A stretch of DNA of 52,825 nucleotides from Prevotella sp. HJM029. Its GTDB lineage: Bacteria; Bacteroidota; Bacteroidia; Bacteroidales; Bacteroidaceae. The DNA is taken from NCBI RefSeq assembly GCF_000599605.1, contig NZ_KK082672.1:138242-191066 (forward strand), read 5' to 3'. Made by a program: the position numbers and the translations under genes. The notes beneath the pieces are model-generated. The model was given only the letters and a program-made list of their open reading frames with translations, searched no databases and had not been told where the DNA came from. Below are positions 8,843-17,903 of this stretch, piece after piece; position 1 is the first letter of the stretch; every line of letters begins with the position of its first letter.

Positions 8843-8918
8843 AGATGGTGCTTCGTGTAGCCGATTCACCATCTGATAAAGGCAGATGATGCGGCACGTG
8901 ATGAAATGATTCTGCCTT
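8843..8918. other. Two inverted repeats in the ccsA-lactonase gap
   Basis: Between the convergent ccsA and lactonase-like genes there are two 8-bp inverted repeats: arms 8843-8850 with 8867-8874, and 8879-8886 with 8911-8918. Neither has a clear T-run, so at best they are weak terminators. I see no gene in 8742-8945. Confidence 0.35.
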
Positions 8919-8945
8919 AGTCTGCAGGGGGTACGCTCGTATGTG

Positions 8946-10049
8946 TTAATTCCTCACTTTGAACCGGATGCATACAGGTTTGCGTAACCTAATGGTTTGC
9001 TTTATTGCGAGTAAGCCTGTTTCGGCATCACGTGCAAACACCTGAATACAGTTACCATCACGACAGGCGCAAAGCAGATAGCGACCATTGGGTGTGAGAG
9101 CGAAGTTGCGTGGATGAGGCTCTGTAGGTTGATAGCCCACCTTGCAGAGCATACTCGTAGTTGCATCCACCTTGAAGATAGAGATGCCGTCGGCTTTCAA
9201 GCGGTTGCTGGCATAAAGGTAGCGACCATCAGGCGAGAGGTGCACGTCAGCCCCACCACGTCCACCCACACTGTCCGAGGCTATGGTTTGCAAACGCTCT
9301 AAATGATATCCTTTCCGTTTAAACATCGTCACGGCACCTCCAAGTTCGCTCATCACATAGACATAGCGTCCGTTGGGCGCAAAGGCTATGTGGCGCGGTG
9401 CTTCACCGCGGGGAAGGCGTCCGACCACGCCCAATGGCTTAAGCGATGTGGATGAGGTTGGTTTGAAACATAGCAATTGGTCGGCGCTGAAATCAGTGGC
9501 ATAGACACAGCCATTCGGTGCAAAGCGTGCGGTATGCACGTGGGCTGTGTTTTGCGGCGCAGCAGCACGGGGGTCGGCATGTCCTGCAAACCGATAGCGT
9601 CGTGCCCCAATTAGTCCATTGCGTAGCACAGGAAACACGCTCATTGTTCCCCCCGAATAGTTGGCAGTGAGCACCATGCGTCCATTGGTTTCCACAAAGC
9701 ATGGGTCTTCGCCGCCCGTGAGTTGACGATTGAGCAATCTCATCTGGCCAGTGGTCTCATTCAGACCCACGGTGCAAACAGCCGCATGATTGTCGTTGGT
9801 CTCGCTCACCACATATAAAAGGTGAGGACGATGCGCAAAGGTAAGATACGAAGGGTTGGTCATTGATAGTGAGTCGAGCAGTATAGTTTCTCCAGTCTGC
9901 TGATTAAACATGAAACTATAAAGTCCTGTGCTGCCTGTGTCTGTATAGGTACCCACTATCATGGTTAATCCATCGCCCGCCCACATTGACAGCGAAAAAG
10001 TAAATGCCGAGCATAGCAGCATCTGCATCCGTTTGCTAAAATTCATCAT
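8946..10049 (-). CDS. Exported lactonase-family beta-propeller protein
   Basis: A 367-aa protein with an N-terminal signal peptide (hydrophobic to about residue 24, WAG). The rest is a seven-bladed beta-propeller of the lactonase family (6-phosphogluconolactonase YbhE/Pgl type, PF10282). Family marks are MIVGTYTDTGSTGLY at the start, HVHTARFAPNG, ADVHLSPDGRYLYASNR and EPHPRNFALTPNGRYLL. Cytosolic Pgl hydrolyses 6-phosphogluconolactone; the signal peptide puts this copy in the periplasm, so the true substrate is uncertain. It stands alone between convergent ccsA and the divergent TonB receptor operon. ATG 10046 is an equally good start. Confidence 0.85.
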   Translation of the reverse strand: MMNFSKRMQMLLCSAFTFSLSMWAGDGLTMIVGTYTDTGSTGLYSFMFNQQTGETILLDSLSMTNPSYLTFAHRPHLLYVVSETNDNHAAVCTVGLNETTGQMRLLNRQLTGGEDPCFVETNGRMVLTANYSGGTMSVFPVLRNGLIGARRYRFAGHADPRAAAPQNTAHVHTARFAPNGCVYATDFSADQLLCFKPTSSTSLKPLGVVGRLPRGEAPRHIAFAPNGRYVYVMSELGGAVTMFKRKGYHLERLQTIASDSVGGRGGADVHLSPDGRYLYASNRLKADGISIFKVDATTSMLCKVGYQPTEPHPRNFALTPNGRYLLCACRDGNCIQVFARDAETGLLAIKQTIRLRKPVCIRFKVRN

Positions 10050-10186
10050 TGTTAGTCACTAATTAAGTTCATTTTACGTTGCAATATTCGCAATTATTTC
10101 TGAGAAAAGCAAACATTTTAGTTATCGTCTTACTTGCCATCCACAAAAAACCACTGCAACCCACGCTTCCATTCAAATTAATTTTA

Positions 10187-10194
10187 TATATTTG
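10187..10194 (+). promoter_or_regulatory. Candidate -7 element for the TonB/OB-fold operon
   Basis: TATATTTG matches TAnnTTTG, 39 nt before the chosen ATG at 10234. No good -33 box is visible. Confidence 0.45.
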
Positions 10195-10233
10195 CACAGC
10201 AATAATTTATTTCATTCAATTTACCATCTATCT

Positions 10234-12765
10234 ATGCAAAAGAAGCTCCCATTAATGGTGCTTGCGGTGTGTTGTTCTACTCTCGCGCAGGCACAGAGCA
10301 ATCAAACGCAGCAAGCAGCAAAGTCGTTAGACGAAAACGCTTTTACCTTCACCGAGGCACAGTTGGGCGAAGACGACAACATGAGCCAAAACGTAACCAT
10401 CCTCAATTCAACTACCAATGCCTACGCCAACGAAGTGGGCTTTTTGTTCTCGCCCATGAGGTTTCGTTATCGCGCCTTTAACCAAAAGTACAACGAGATT
10501 TTCATCAATGGCGCACCCGTAAATGATGTTGAACGCGGCCAGTTTGCTTTCTCTTCCATCAGCGGTCTGAACCAGCAAACACGCAATGTCGACTTTTCAC
10601 TCCCATTCGAAGCCAATAATTATGGTATGACTGCCATGGCAGGCAGTAACAATTATAATTTCCGCACTGGCAGTATGTCCACAGGACAGCGTATCAGCCT
10701 TGCTGGTGCCAACCGCAACTACACTCTGCGTGGCATGTACACCTATAATAGTGGCTTCAACGCTAAGGGGTGGGCTTTCAGTGCTGGTCTCACCTATCGT
10801 TGGGCTAATCGAGGCTATGTGGAAGGTACTTTCTATAATGCCCTTTCTTATTTCCTCGGTGTTCAGAAACTTATGGGTAGCCATAGTCTGAGTTTTGCTA
10901 CATGGGGTAACCCCACAGAGCGTGGTGCACAAGGCGCGGCTACGGATGAGAGTTTTTGGATTGCTAACAATAACCAATACAATCCCTATTGGGGCTATCA
11001 GAATGGCAAACGCCGTAACTCGCGTGTGGTGAACGACTTTGCGCCAACTGCGCTGCTCACATGGGATTGGAACATCAACAATACCTCGAAGCTTACTACT
11101 ACACTGCTCGGGAAATATAGCCTTTACAAGAGCACCAAGCTCAATTATAATAATGCTGACAACCCACAACCCGATTACTACAAGCTATTGCCCAGTAATT
11201 TTTATGATGTATGGGGCAATAATGCTCGATTTCAAACAGCACAAAATTTAGCTGACTGGCGGTTGGCCTACGAGTGGTTATCGAGCGACAAGGCTCACCG
11301 TCAAATCAATTGGGATCAGCTCTATGCTGCCAATCGCAACATCAATCAACAAGGTGGCGATGCCATGTACTATGTGCAAGCACGCTACAACAATAATCTT
11401 TATTTCACGTTGGCTTCAACCTTAACAAAACACTTCTCTGCCAAAAATACGCTGAATGTTGGTGTTACGGCAGCAACCAACAAGGGATTCCACTATCAAA
11501 CGATGGACGATTTGCTTGGTGCTAACAGTTTCCATAATATCAATAACTACGCCATCGGCACCTATGCAGCCAACTCATCGGCCGTGCAATACGACTTAAA
11601 CCGCATGAATGCACTGGTGAAAGAGGGCGACCGCTTTGGCTATGACTACAACCTCAATGTCGTTCGTGGCAACGCATGGGCCAGCTACACCGAAACTTTC
11701 CGCAACATTCACTATAGCGTGGCTGGGAAAATTGGCTACGATGGCATGAACCGCGATGGTAAAATGCGTAACGGTTTGTTTGCCAACAATTCGTTTGGTA
11801 AGAGCAAAACGGCTAATTTCCTCAGCGGTGGTGGTAAGACAGCTGCATCGATTGATCTGAGTCATGGCCATGTGTTCTCGTTGGGATTGGGCTTAGAAAG
11901 TAAGGCGCCCACAGCCAGTGTAGCCTTCCAAGCGGCCGAAATGAACAACGATTTCGTGCGCGATTTGAAGAACGAACTCATCTTCAGCAGTGAGGCTTCC
12001 TACCAATACAGTACCTCGTGGTTGCATGCTAACCTCAACGCTTATTATAGCTACGTGGGGCATGCCACAGAATGGACGTGCTTTTATTTTGACGATATCA
12101 ATTCGTTCTCCTACAATGCTCTCAGCAATCTGAAAAAAGCTTATTATGGTGTGGAATTCGGTTTGCGCTTCAAACTCACATCCTACCTCGATCTAAAAGC
12201 TATCGGAACGCTCAGCGAAGCGAAAAACATGAGTAACGCCCACGTGCGCTACCTCAACTCTACGCAAGGGGTTTACAATGACGATGAAGCATTGGTGAAA
12301 GGCATGCGTGAGAGTGGAACACCTCTTACTGCAGCCAACTTAGGACTTAGTTTCCATCAAGGCGGCTGGTTTATCGACCTCAACGGCAACTACTACGACC
12401 GCATCTATCTGGGCTACTCACCCTACTATCGCTATGCGTCGGCACTCCAAAAGATTGGTTCCATTGATGACAAGGGCAACTATATCGTTTCACCACAGGA
12501 GAAAGGCCATGGTGGATTTATGCTCGACGCCAGCATTGGCAAGAGCATTCGCCTGAAGAAAGGTTCGCTCTCCATCAACCTCATGGTGACCAATCTGCTC
12601 AACAACCAAAAGATTGTAACGGGCGGTTACGAGCAGAGCCGCAGCGACTATTCCATTAAAAATGATGGAAGCACCAGCAGTCGCACTTACAATTTCTCAC
12701 GCAATCCGAAGAAATACTATGCCTATGGTATGAACGGCATGTTGCAAGTAGCTTATAAATTCTAA
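10234..12765 (+). CDS. TonB-dependent outer-membrane receptor of the OB-fold/nuclease locus
   Basis: An 843-aa outer-membrane beta-barrel. The open frame reaches back to a TTG at 10192, but the ATG at 10234 starts a clean SPI signal (cleavage after AQA near residue 21). There is no CarboxypepD_reg-like N-domain; a plug-like region follows directly (NVTILN..., FINGAPVNDVERG) and then a long barrel of alternating aromatic strands ending in the typical terminal strand (LQVAYKF). It is the first gene of an operon with a DUF5689-type lipoprotein (16-nt gap) and a tandem OB-fold lipoprotein. The substrate is not evident from the receptor; the neighbours suggest nucleic acid or its fragments (inference). 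Confidence 0.85.
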   Translation: MQKKLPLMVLAVCCSTLAQAQSNQTQQAAKSLDENAFTFTEAQLGEDDNMSQNVTILNSTTNAYANEVGFLFSPMRFRYRAFNQKYNEIFINGAPVNDVERGQFAFSSISGLNQQTRNVDFSLPFEANNYGMTAMAGSNNYNFRTGSMSTGQRISLAGANRNYTLRGMYTYNSGFNAKGWAFSAGLTYRWANRGYVEGTFYNALSYFLGVQKLMGSHSLSFATWGNPTERGAQGAATDESFWIANNNQYNPYWGYQNGKRRNSRVVNDFAPTALLTWDWNINNTSKLTTTLLGKYSLYKSTKLNYNNADNPQPDYYKLLPSNFYDVWGNNARFQTAQNLADWRLAYEWLSSDKAHRQINWDQLYAANRNINQQGGDAMYYVQARYNNNLYFTLASTLTKHFSAKNTLNVGVTAATNKGFHYQTMDDLLGANSFHNINNYAIGTYAANSSAVQYDLNRMNALVKEGDRFGYDYNLNVVRGNAWASYTETFRNIHYSVAGKIGYDGMNRDGKMRNGLFANNSFGKSKTANFLSGGGKTAASIDLSHGHVFSLGLGLESKAPTASVAFQAAEMNNDFVRDLKNELIFSSEASYQYSTSWLHANLNAYYSYVGHATEWTCFYFDDINSFSYNALSNLKKAYYGVEFGLRFKLTSYLDLKAIGTLSEAKNMSNAHVRYLNSTQGVYNDDEALVKGMRESGTPLTAANLGLSFHQGGWFIDLNGNYYDRIYLGYSPYYRYASALQKIGSIDDKGNYIVSPQEKGHGGFMLDASIGKSIRLKKGSLSINLMVTNLLNNQKIVTGGYEQSRSDYSIKNDGSTSSRTYNFSRNPKKYYAYGMNGMLQVAYKF

Positions 12766-12781
12766 TTCAAGCAACCCGAAT

Positions 12782-13621
12782 ATGAAGCATTTAAAATATA
12801 TCTTTCTGGCATGCGCTGGTCTACTGATGACCAGTTGCATGAATGGTGATTGGGATTCTGTCGACACTCACTACACGCGTGGTAACAGTGCTATCACCGA
12901 AACCCATGTCATCTCCATTGCACAGCTCAAGAGCAATTACGCAACACAGTTGGCACAACCCTATGGCATGGCCGAGATTACCGACGACATTCAGATCAAA
13001 GGCTACGTTATGGCCAATGATAATGGCGGTAATGTGTTTAGTCAAATTAGCTTGCAAGATGCAACTGGTGCCATTGTGATAGCCATCAGTGACAATGGCA
13101 TCGCTGGTTATCTGCCCGTTGGTACCGAGATTTTGGTCTATCTTAAAGGACTTTACATCGGCAACTATGGCTATCAAACACAGATAGGAACGCCTTATAG
13201 TAGCGAAAGGAATCAAGAATCGGTAAGCCGCATGTCGAAAATCCGTTGGTATCAGCACTTCAACTACACCAACCACACCATAACACCTACAATTCCTCTA
13301 TTCGATCAAAGTCGTATAACCGACGCTAACTACCTCAATGAAAATGCAGGAAGAGTGATGACCATCAAGAATGTGGCCTTTCAACAGGCAGGAATTAAGG
13401 ATTATGCTAACCGTGCTGATGTGGTAAATAATAATGCTTGCGAGCGTGCTTTGGTAGGGCTCAACGAAAATAATATTGTTGTGCGCACCAGCGTCTATGC
13501 TGATTTTGCTGCAGACAAGTTACCCACAGGTCAAGTAGACATTACAGGACTTTTTACACGTTATAATAACAAGTGGCAGATTATCATTCGTCAAGTTAGC
13601 GATGTTAAGGCAGCCAATTAA
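12782..13621 (+). CDS. DUF5689-type OB-fold-like lipoprotein
   Basis: A 279-aa lipoprotein (signal ending MTSC, Cys at residue 19). The body begins with a ThrGlu...IS(I)AQLK block and then a strand set DDIQIKGYVMANDNGGNVFSQISLQD (first block to GYVMAND shown only in part here) and IVIAISD, VGTEILVYLKGLYIGNYG. This order (IKGYV...D..GNVF..ISLQD...I.I....PVG..ILVYLKGLYIG.Y) is the OB-fold-like pattern of DUF5689 proteins of Bacteroidota, which commonly sit next to TonB receptors and secreted nucleases. Predicted surface or periplasm-facing lipoprotein that binds a polymer substrate for the receptor upstream; the ligand is unproven. Confidence 0.8.
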   Translation: MKHLKYIFLACAGLLMTSCMNGDWDSVDTHYTRGNSAITETHVISIAQLKSNYATQLAQPYGMAEITDDIQIKGYVMANDNGGNVFSQISLQDATGAIVIAISDNGIAGYLPVGTEILVYLKGLYIGNYGYQTQIGTPYSSERNQESVSRMSKIRWYQHFNYTNHTITPTIPLFDQSRITDANYLNENAGRVMTIKNVAFQQAGIKDYANRADVVNNNACERALVGLNENNIVVRTSVYADFAADKLPTGQVDITGLFTRYNNKWQIIIRQVSDVKAAN

Positions 13622-13652
13622 AACATAAATACAATTTTAAACGCAAAGCAAA

Positions 13653-15035
13653 ATGAAAAAATTTATCAACGCATTGTTTCTTTTGGCCGTAAGTGCCGTA
13701 GCTCTCACCAGCTGCAGCGATGTTCCTGCACCCTATGACACACCCAACCAAAATAGTAACAATCCCACAACCCCTACAATAGCTACGCCAATAGGTAGTG
13801 GTACGGAAGCCGATCCCTACAATGTAGCTGCAGCCATAAAGAAACTAAAGGATGAGCCTGCCGATCAAAATACGGCACCGATATACGTAAAAGGTGTGGT
13901 TGCCGAAATCAAGAAGGTTGACACTGGTACCTATGGCAACGCCGATTACTATATCATTGATAAAGACTATCCCAATCACAAGCTTTATATTTTTCAGAGT
14001 AAGTTCCTCGCCAATGCGAAGTTTACAGCAGCCAATCAAATTAAGGTAGGTGATGTAGTCGTTATCTATGGTCCATTTGTTAACTATAAAGGCACTACAC
14101 CCGAGACCGTTGGCAAAGGTGCTACTTATATTTACAAGCTCAATGAACAAGGTGGTGGAACGGTTACACCGCCTACACCCAGCACACCTGTCAATACAGA
14201 AGCTACTGCTTATACCGTTACCAATGCCATCAATTTGATAACGAATAATCAAATCCCGACTAATGAGGTTTATGTAAAGGGCATTATCTGCAAGGCTCCT
14301 ACCTATAACGCAACTTACAAGAGCCTCACCTACTACATCTCTGATGATGGAACAACAGCTAACGAGCTGCAAATCTTCTCGGGTAAGAGTTTCAATGGTG
14401 CCGATTTCACATCAGCTAACCAGCTGCAAGTGGGTCAAACCGTTGTGGTACTTGGTCATCTGAAAGCTTACACTAAGAATGGAAGAACCACCAATGAAAT
14501 CGACAAGGAGAACAAACTTGTTTCGGTAAATGGTGGTACGCAACTCATTCCCGGTAGCGCACCCACGCCAACACTGACGCCCACTCCCACACCAACTCCA
14601 TCACCTTCAGCACCGACTACAACAACTGAAGTTACGGCTGCAAGCTTTGGCATAGCCAATAGCAAAGAGTTTGGTACACAAACAATGTCCGATGGTACCA
14701 CCATTACCACTGCAAAAGGCTCTAACAACAGCGCTCCTAAGTTTTATAGTGCTGGTGGCGGAACCATTCGCATGTATCCTGGCAACACCATTTCTTTCAA
14801 TGCAGGCAGCAAGCAAATTGCTTCTATCACACTTTTCTGCGATGAATATAAAGGCGACAAATACACAGCCAGTGGCAATCTCGAAACAACAGCCGGAACC
14901 GTTGCACTCAACGGTCTCAAATATACCATCATCGGTATCAACGCTGCTACTGTAACATTCACTAATAACGCCACAGGCTCAGGTGCCCCATCACAACTTC
15001 GTATTAAGAAGTTTGTCATCACCTACGCCAACTAA
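13653..15035 (+). CDS. Tandem OB-fold-like lipoprotein with Pro/Thr linker
   Basis: A 460-aa lipoprotein (lipobox LTSC, Cys 21). Domains: OB-fold-like unit 1 at about 45-165 (PIYVKGVVAEIK, YYIIDKD, LYIFQ, IKVGDVVVIYGPF); unit 2 at about 182-298 (EVYVKGIICKAP, YYISDDG, LQIFSG, LQVGQTVVVLGHL); a Pro/Thr linker at about 303-328; and a C-terminal beta-sandwich at about 330-460. The two OB-like units are clear internal repeats. OB folds often bind nucleic acid or oligosaccharide. It is co-directional with the receptor and DUF5689 genes (31-nt gap), so probably the third gene of the operon. The linker is encoded by a C-rich, low-complexity tract at about 14560-14620. Confidence 0.8.
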   Translation: MKKFINALFLLAVSAVALTSCSDVPAPYDTPNQNSNNPTTPTIATPIGSGTEADPYNVAAAIKKLKDEPADQNTAPIYVKGVVAEIKKVDTGTYGNADYYIIDKDYPNHKLYIFQSKFLANAKFTAANQIKVGDVVVIYGPFVNYKGTTPETVGKGATYIYKLNEQGGGTVTPPTPSTPVNTEATAYTVTNAINLITNNQIPTNEVYVKGIICKAPTYNATYKSLTYYISDDGTTANELQIFSGKSFNGADFTSANQLQVGQTVVVLGHLKAYTKNGRTTNEIDKENKLVSVNGGTQLIPGSAPTPTLTPTPTPTPSPSAPTTTTEVTAASFGIANSKEFGTQTMSDGTTITTAKGSNNSAPKFYSAGGGTIRMYPGNTISFNAGSKQIASITLFCDEYKGDKYTASGNLETTAGTVALNGLKYTIIGINAATVTFTNNATGSGAPSQLRIKKFVITYAN

Positions 15036-15059
15036 GCATTTAAAAACGTTTTAAATAAA

Positions 15060-15091
15060 TTTGGCAGGCTGCAAAGATTTCATTAACTTTG
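15060..15091 (+). promoter_or_regulatory. rpmE2 promoter overlapping an inverted repeat
   Basis: TTTG (15060-15063), 20-nt gap, TAACTTTG (15084-15091): a strong Bacteroidota promoter. The -7 box lies partly within the right arm of the 12-bp inverted repeat 15065-15098, so the same DNA is promoter and hairpin. Confidence 0.75.
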
Positions 15092-15098
15092 CAGCCTG
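15065..15098 (+). terminator. Perfect 12-bp inverted repeat (terminator and/or operator)
   Basis: Arms 15065-15076 and 15087-15098 with a 10-nt loop, starting 30 nt after the stop of the OB-fold gene. It may end the preceding operon, though the 3' flank (TTAGATTAG) is a poor T-run. Because it fills the -33/-7 spacer and the -7 box of rpmE2 it could also be a repressor site. Confidence 0.5.
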
Positions 15099-15139
15099 TT
15101 AGATTAGTAACAATTTTATAAATTATAATTATCAACGAA

Positions 15140-15391
15140 ATGAAAAAAGGTATTCACCCAGAAAACTATCGCCCCGTCGTATTCAAAGATATGTCCAACG
15201 GCGATATGTTCCTTACAAAATCTACAGCAAGAACCAATGATACTGTAGAATTTGAAGGCGAGACTTACCCTGTGGTAAAGATTGAAATCTCAAGCACTTC
15301 TCACCCCTTCTACACGGGTAAGAGCAAGCTTGTTGACTCAGCTGGTCGCGTTGACCGCTTCATGAACCGTTACGGTAAGTTGAAAAAGTAA
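15140..15391 (+). CDS. rpmE2: Ribosomal protein L31 type B
   Basis: An 83-aa protein of the large ribosomal subunit. It has the type B features: start [19 protein letters not shown], the block [21 protein letters not shown], and no CxxC zinc ribbon. Size and sequence are typical. It has its own promoter 50 nt upstream and a strong terminator downstream, so it is a single-gene unit set between the OB-fold genes and the nuclease. In several other phyla zinc-free L31 is induced by zinc shortage; in Bacteroidota it is usually the main L31, so zinc control here cannot be assumed. Confidence 0.95.
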   Translation: MKKGIHPENYRPVVFKDMSNGDMFLTKSTARTNDTVEFEGETYPVVKIEISSTSHPFYTGKSKLVDSAGRVDRFMNRYGKLKK

Positions 15392-15422
15392 ATATATCTT
15401 TTGCAAAGAATATATTCCATTT

Positions 15423-15470
15423 AAAGTGTGTTCAAACGTAGTTGCATATGCGTTTGAGCACACTTTTTTT
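15423..15470 (+). terminator. Terminator after rpmE2
   Basis: A 16-bp stem with one mismatch (arms 15423-15438 and 15451-15466) followed by a run of Ts to 15470. Confidence 0.9.
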
Positions 15471-15499
15471 ATTTCTATGTTATTGATTTCGCATATAAA

Positions 15500-16543
15500 A
15501 TGAAACGTCAGCTCCTTTCCTTTGTACTCTGTTCGGCGGCTTTTGCTATTTTAGCCTGTGGTGGAAACGATAATCCCGACATCTACACGCCTAATCCCGG
15601 AGGACAACTCCCCAATACTTCGCATCAACAAAACAATGGAAATGCCACGTCTGCAAAAAATAATCAAAATCAAAATGCGGCACCCATTGGCACCCCTATC
15701 GAAGTAACACGATTAGAATTTCCGAAGCTCCATGGCAATGGCAGTTCTATTTATGTTTACCGTGTGGCTGATCCTGCCAACCTCTCTCATCAAGCAATGA
15801 ACTATGCCTTGGAATGGGATCACGCCAAAAGAGCACAACGGTGGAGCTGCTGGATGAGCACTGCCCAGACAAGGGCTAAAGGATGGAACAGAGCTAACTG
15901 GAAGGCCGACAATAAATGGCATGGAGACCCCTTTCAATGGGCACCTGGAATCCCCAATGACGAACAGCCGCGCGTGACAAATGAATTTAGTCAAAGCCTG
16001 TTTCCCGATGGCTCAGGAAGGGGCTATGACCGTGGACATATCTGTGCATCTGAAGATCGTATCTACTCGAAAGAGGCCAACGAGCAAACTTTCTATATGG
16101 CCAACATGCAGCCTCAGGTGCACAATTTCAATGCGGGCATTTGGATGAAAATGGAAAACTGTCTGCGTAGCCATTTGCAACCTAACGACACGTTATATAT
16201 ATGTAAGGGTGGAACCATCGACCAGGCCAACCAAATTTTGAGCTATACGCGTAGCAACTTCATCGTACCCAAATATTTTTTCATGGCCGTGTTGCTCAAA
16301 AACGCGTCGGGCTACCATGCCTTTGGCTTCTATGTTGAGCACCGCAACCTCACGATGAAGCAAATGAAAGAGCGGGGCATCAGCACTCGATTAACCGATT
16401 ACATGGTGAATATTGCTGAGTTGCAACGCCTCACAGGCATCGACTTTTTCTGCAATCTGACTGATGATATTGAAAATGAGGTAGAAAATAAAGCTCTGCA
16501 AGCGGTGAAGTTCGATTTTAAAGATTGGGGCATTAACCAATAA
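15500..16543 (+). CDS. DNA/RNA non-specific endonuclease, lipoprotein
   Basis: A 347-aa lipoprotein nuclease (lipobox ILAC, Cys 20), then an Asn/Gln-rich linker to about residue 60 and a beta-beta-alpha-Me (NUC1/Serratia type) catalytic domain. The active site GYDRGH places the general-base His at residue 180; the metal-ligand Asn fits N211 in MQPQVHNFNAGIW. The lipid anchor places it on the outer membrane, facing periplasm or surface, where it would cut external DNA and RNA. It lies 3' of the TonB/OB-fold operon with only rpmE2 between, so a joint role in using extracellular nucleic acid is a reasonable inference. No immunity partner is seen or needed for an exported enzyme. Confidence 0.9.
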   Translation: MKRQLLSFVLCSAAFAILACGGNDNPDIYTPNPGGQLPNTSHQQNNGNATSAKNNQNQNAAPIGTPIEVTRLEFPKLHGNGSSIYVYRVADPANLSHQAMNYALEWDHAKRAQRWSCWMSTAQTRAKGWNRANWKADNKWHGDPFQWAPGIPNDEQPRVTNEFSQSLFPDGSGRGYDRGHICASEDRIYSKEANEQTFYMANMQPQVHNFNAGIWMKMENCLRSHLQPNDTLYICKGGTIDQANQILSYTRSNFIVPKYFFMAVLLKNASGYHAFGFYVEHRNLTMKQMKERGISTRLTDYMVNIAELQRLTGIDFFCNLTDDIENEVENKALQAVKFDFKDWGINQ

Positions 16544-16640
16544 TCCATTTCTTTCAGCACGCTTTGGCAGTCGTAGCATGTGGAAAGAGATTCGTTATAA
16601 TAAATCGAAAGCAATTCCAATAACTTTAGAAATAAAATTG

Positions 16641-16648
16641 TAAATTTG
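16641..16648 (+). promoter_or_regulatory. Candidate -7 element for the symporter gene
   Basis: TAAATTTG matches TAnnTTTG and lies 34 nt before the start codon at 16683. The -33 box is weak. Confidence 0.45.
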
Positions 16649-16682
16649 CTCACTCAATCATCTTTTTAGTGTATTCAGCGAT

Positions 16683-17858
16683 ATGAAATCATTTAAGTTT
16701 GGTCTTCTTCCGCGCATCCTTGTAGCCATTTTGTTGGGTGTAATTTGCGGTAATGTGTTTAGTGAGCCCATTGTGCGCCTTTTTGTTACGGGCAACAGCA
16801 TTTTTAGCCAGTTCTTAGGTTTTATGATTCCGCTCATCATTTTGGGGATGGTAGCTCCATCTATTGCCAATATTGGTAGCACAGCTGGTCGCATTTTGTT
16901 GGTAACCGTAGTGCTGGCCTATGCCGATACCGTGCTGGCAGGGCTGTTGGCTTATGGCACAGGCAGCTGGCTTTTCCCATCGTTGGTGTCGACCACACAA
17001 GGTGTTCACCTTGAGCAGCCTCATGCATTGAAACCCTTTTTTGAACTCAATATTCCCGCTTTGATGGATGTGATGAGTGCTTTGGTGCTGGCTTTCATGG
17101 TTGGTTTGGGCGTGGCTTATGGCAAAGGCAATGTGTTGAAGCGTGGGCTAAATGAGTTTGGCACAATCGTTGAGCGTGTGATAGAGAAAATTATCATTCC
17201 TTTGCTGCCCATCTACATCTTTGGCATCTTTTTAAATATGACGTATAGTGGTGAGGCTTATCATATCTTGTTGGTGTTTGCTAAAATCATTGTGGTGATT
17301 TTTGTGCTCCACATTGTAGTGCTACTCTATGAGTTTGTGGCTGCGGGTTTGTTTGCCAAGCAAAATCCATTTCGTCTGCTTTTCAATATGTTGCCTGCCT
17401 ATTTCACGGCCTTAGGCACATCGTCTTCGGCAGCCACCATTCCCGTGACATTGAAGCAAACGCTCAAGAATGGAGTAGACGAGGGAGTGGCTGGCTTCAC
17501 CATTCCTTTGTGTGCTACGATTCACATGTCAGGCTCCATGATGAAGATTACGGCTTGTGCACTCACCGTTTGCCTGATGAATGGGCTACCTCATAGCTTT
17601 CCACTCTTCCTCAATTTCATGTTGTTGCTGGCCATTTGTATGGTTGCTGGCCCAGGAGTTCCCGGTGGTGCAGTGATGGCCGCTTTGGCTCCGTTAGCCT
17701 CAGTGTTAGGCTTTGGTTCCGAAGAGCAAGCACTCATCATCGCTCTTTATATTGCGATGGACAGCTTTGGCACAGCCTGTAACGTGACAGGTGATGGTGC
17801 CATCGCCGTGGTAGTGAATAAAATCTTCCGCAAGCGCCCTGTTGAAGTGCAATCATAG
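16683..17858 (+). CDS. Dicarboxylate/amino acid:cation symporter (DAACS family)
   Basis: A 391-aa inner-membrane transporter of the glutamate/dicarboxylate family (PF00375). Hydrophobic segments run throughout. The serine-rich re-entrant hairpin is GTSSSAATIPVTLK (about residues 242-255), and the substrate/cation site region near the C-terminus is MDSFGTACNVTGDGAIAVVVNK (about 359-380; key residues Asp360 and Asn367). CATIHMSGSMMK matches the NMDGT-type segment of TM7 in altered form. It imports dicarboxylates, glutamate/aspartate or serine/threonine with Na+ or H+. The degenerate NMDGT box means the exact substrate should not be assumed. A single-gene unit with a terminator directly after it. 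Confidence 0.88.
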   Translation: MKSFKFGLLPRILVAILLGVICGNVFSEPIVRLFVTGNSIFSQFLGFMIPLIILGMVAPSIANIGSTAGRILLVTVVLAYADTVLAGLLAYGTGSWLFPSLVSTTQGVHLEQPHALKPFFELNIPALMDVMSALVLAFMVGLGVAYGKGNVLKRGLNEFGTIVERVIEKIIIPLLPIYIFGIFLNMTYSGEAYHILLVFAKIIVVIFVLHIVVLLYEFVAAGLFAKQNPFRLLFNMLPAYFTALGTSSSAATIPVTLKQTLKNGVDEGVAGFTIPLCATIHMSGSMMKITACALTVCLMNGLPHSFPLFLNFMLLLAICMVAGPGVPGGAVMAALAPLASVLGFGSEEQALIIALYIAMDSFGTACNVTGDGAIAVVVNKIFRKRPVEVQS

Positions 17859-17865
17859 TGGCAAT

Positions 17866-17903
17866 AAAACGATGTGTTCGCCCATGGACAAACACATCGT
17901 TTT
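17866..17903 (+). terminator. Terminator after the symporter gene
   Basis: A 13-bp stem (17866-17878 with 17891-17903) and a T-rich flank, 7 nt after the stop codon. Its loop contains the first copy of the 41-bp repeat array. Confidence 0.8.

Noticed and set aside
14560-14620. C-rich repeat as a separate element
   Set aside because: It encodes the Pro/Thr linker of the OB-fold lipoprotein and is explained by that.
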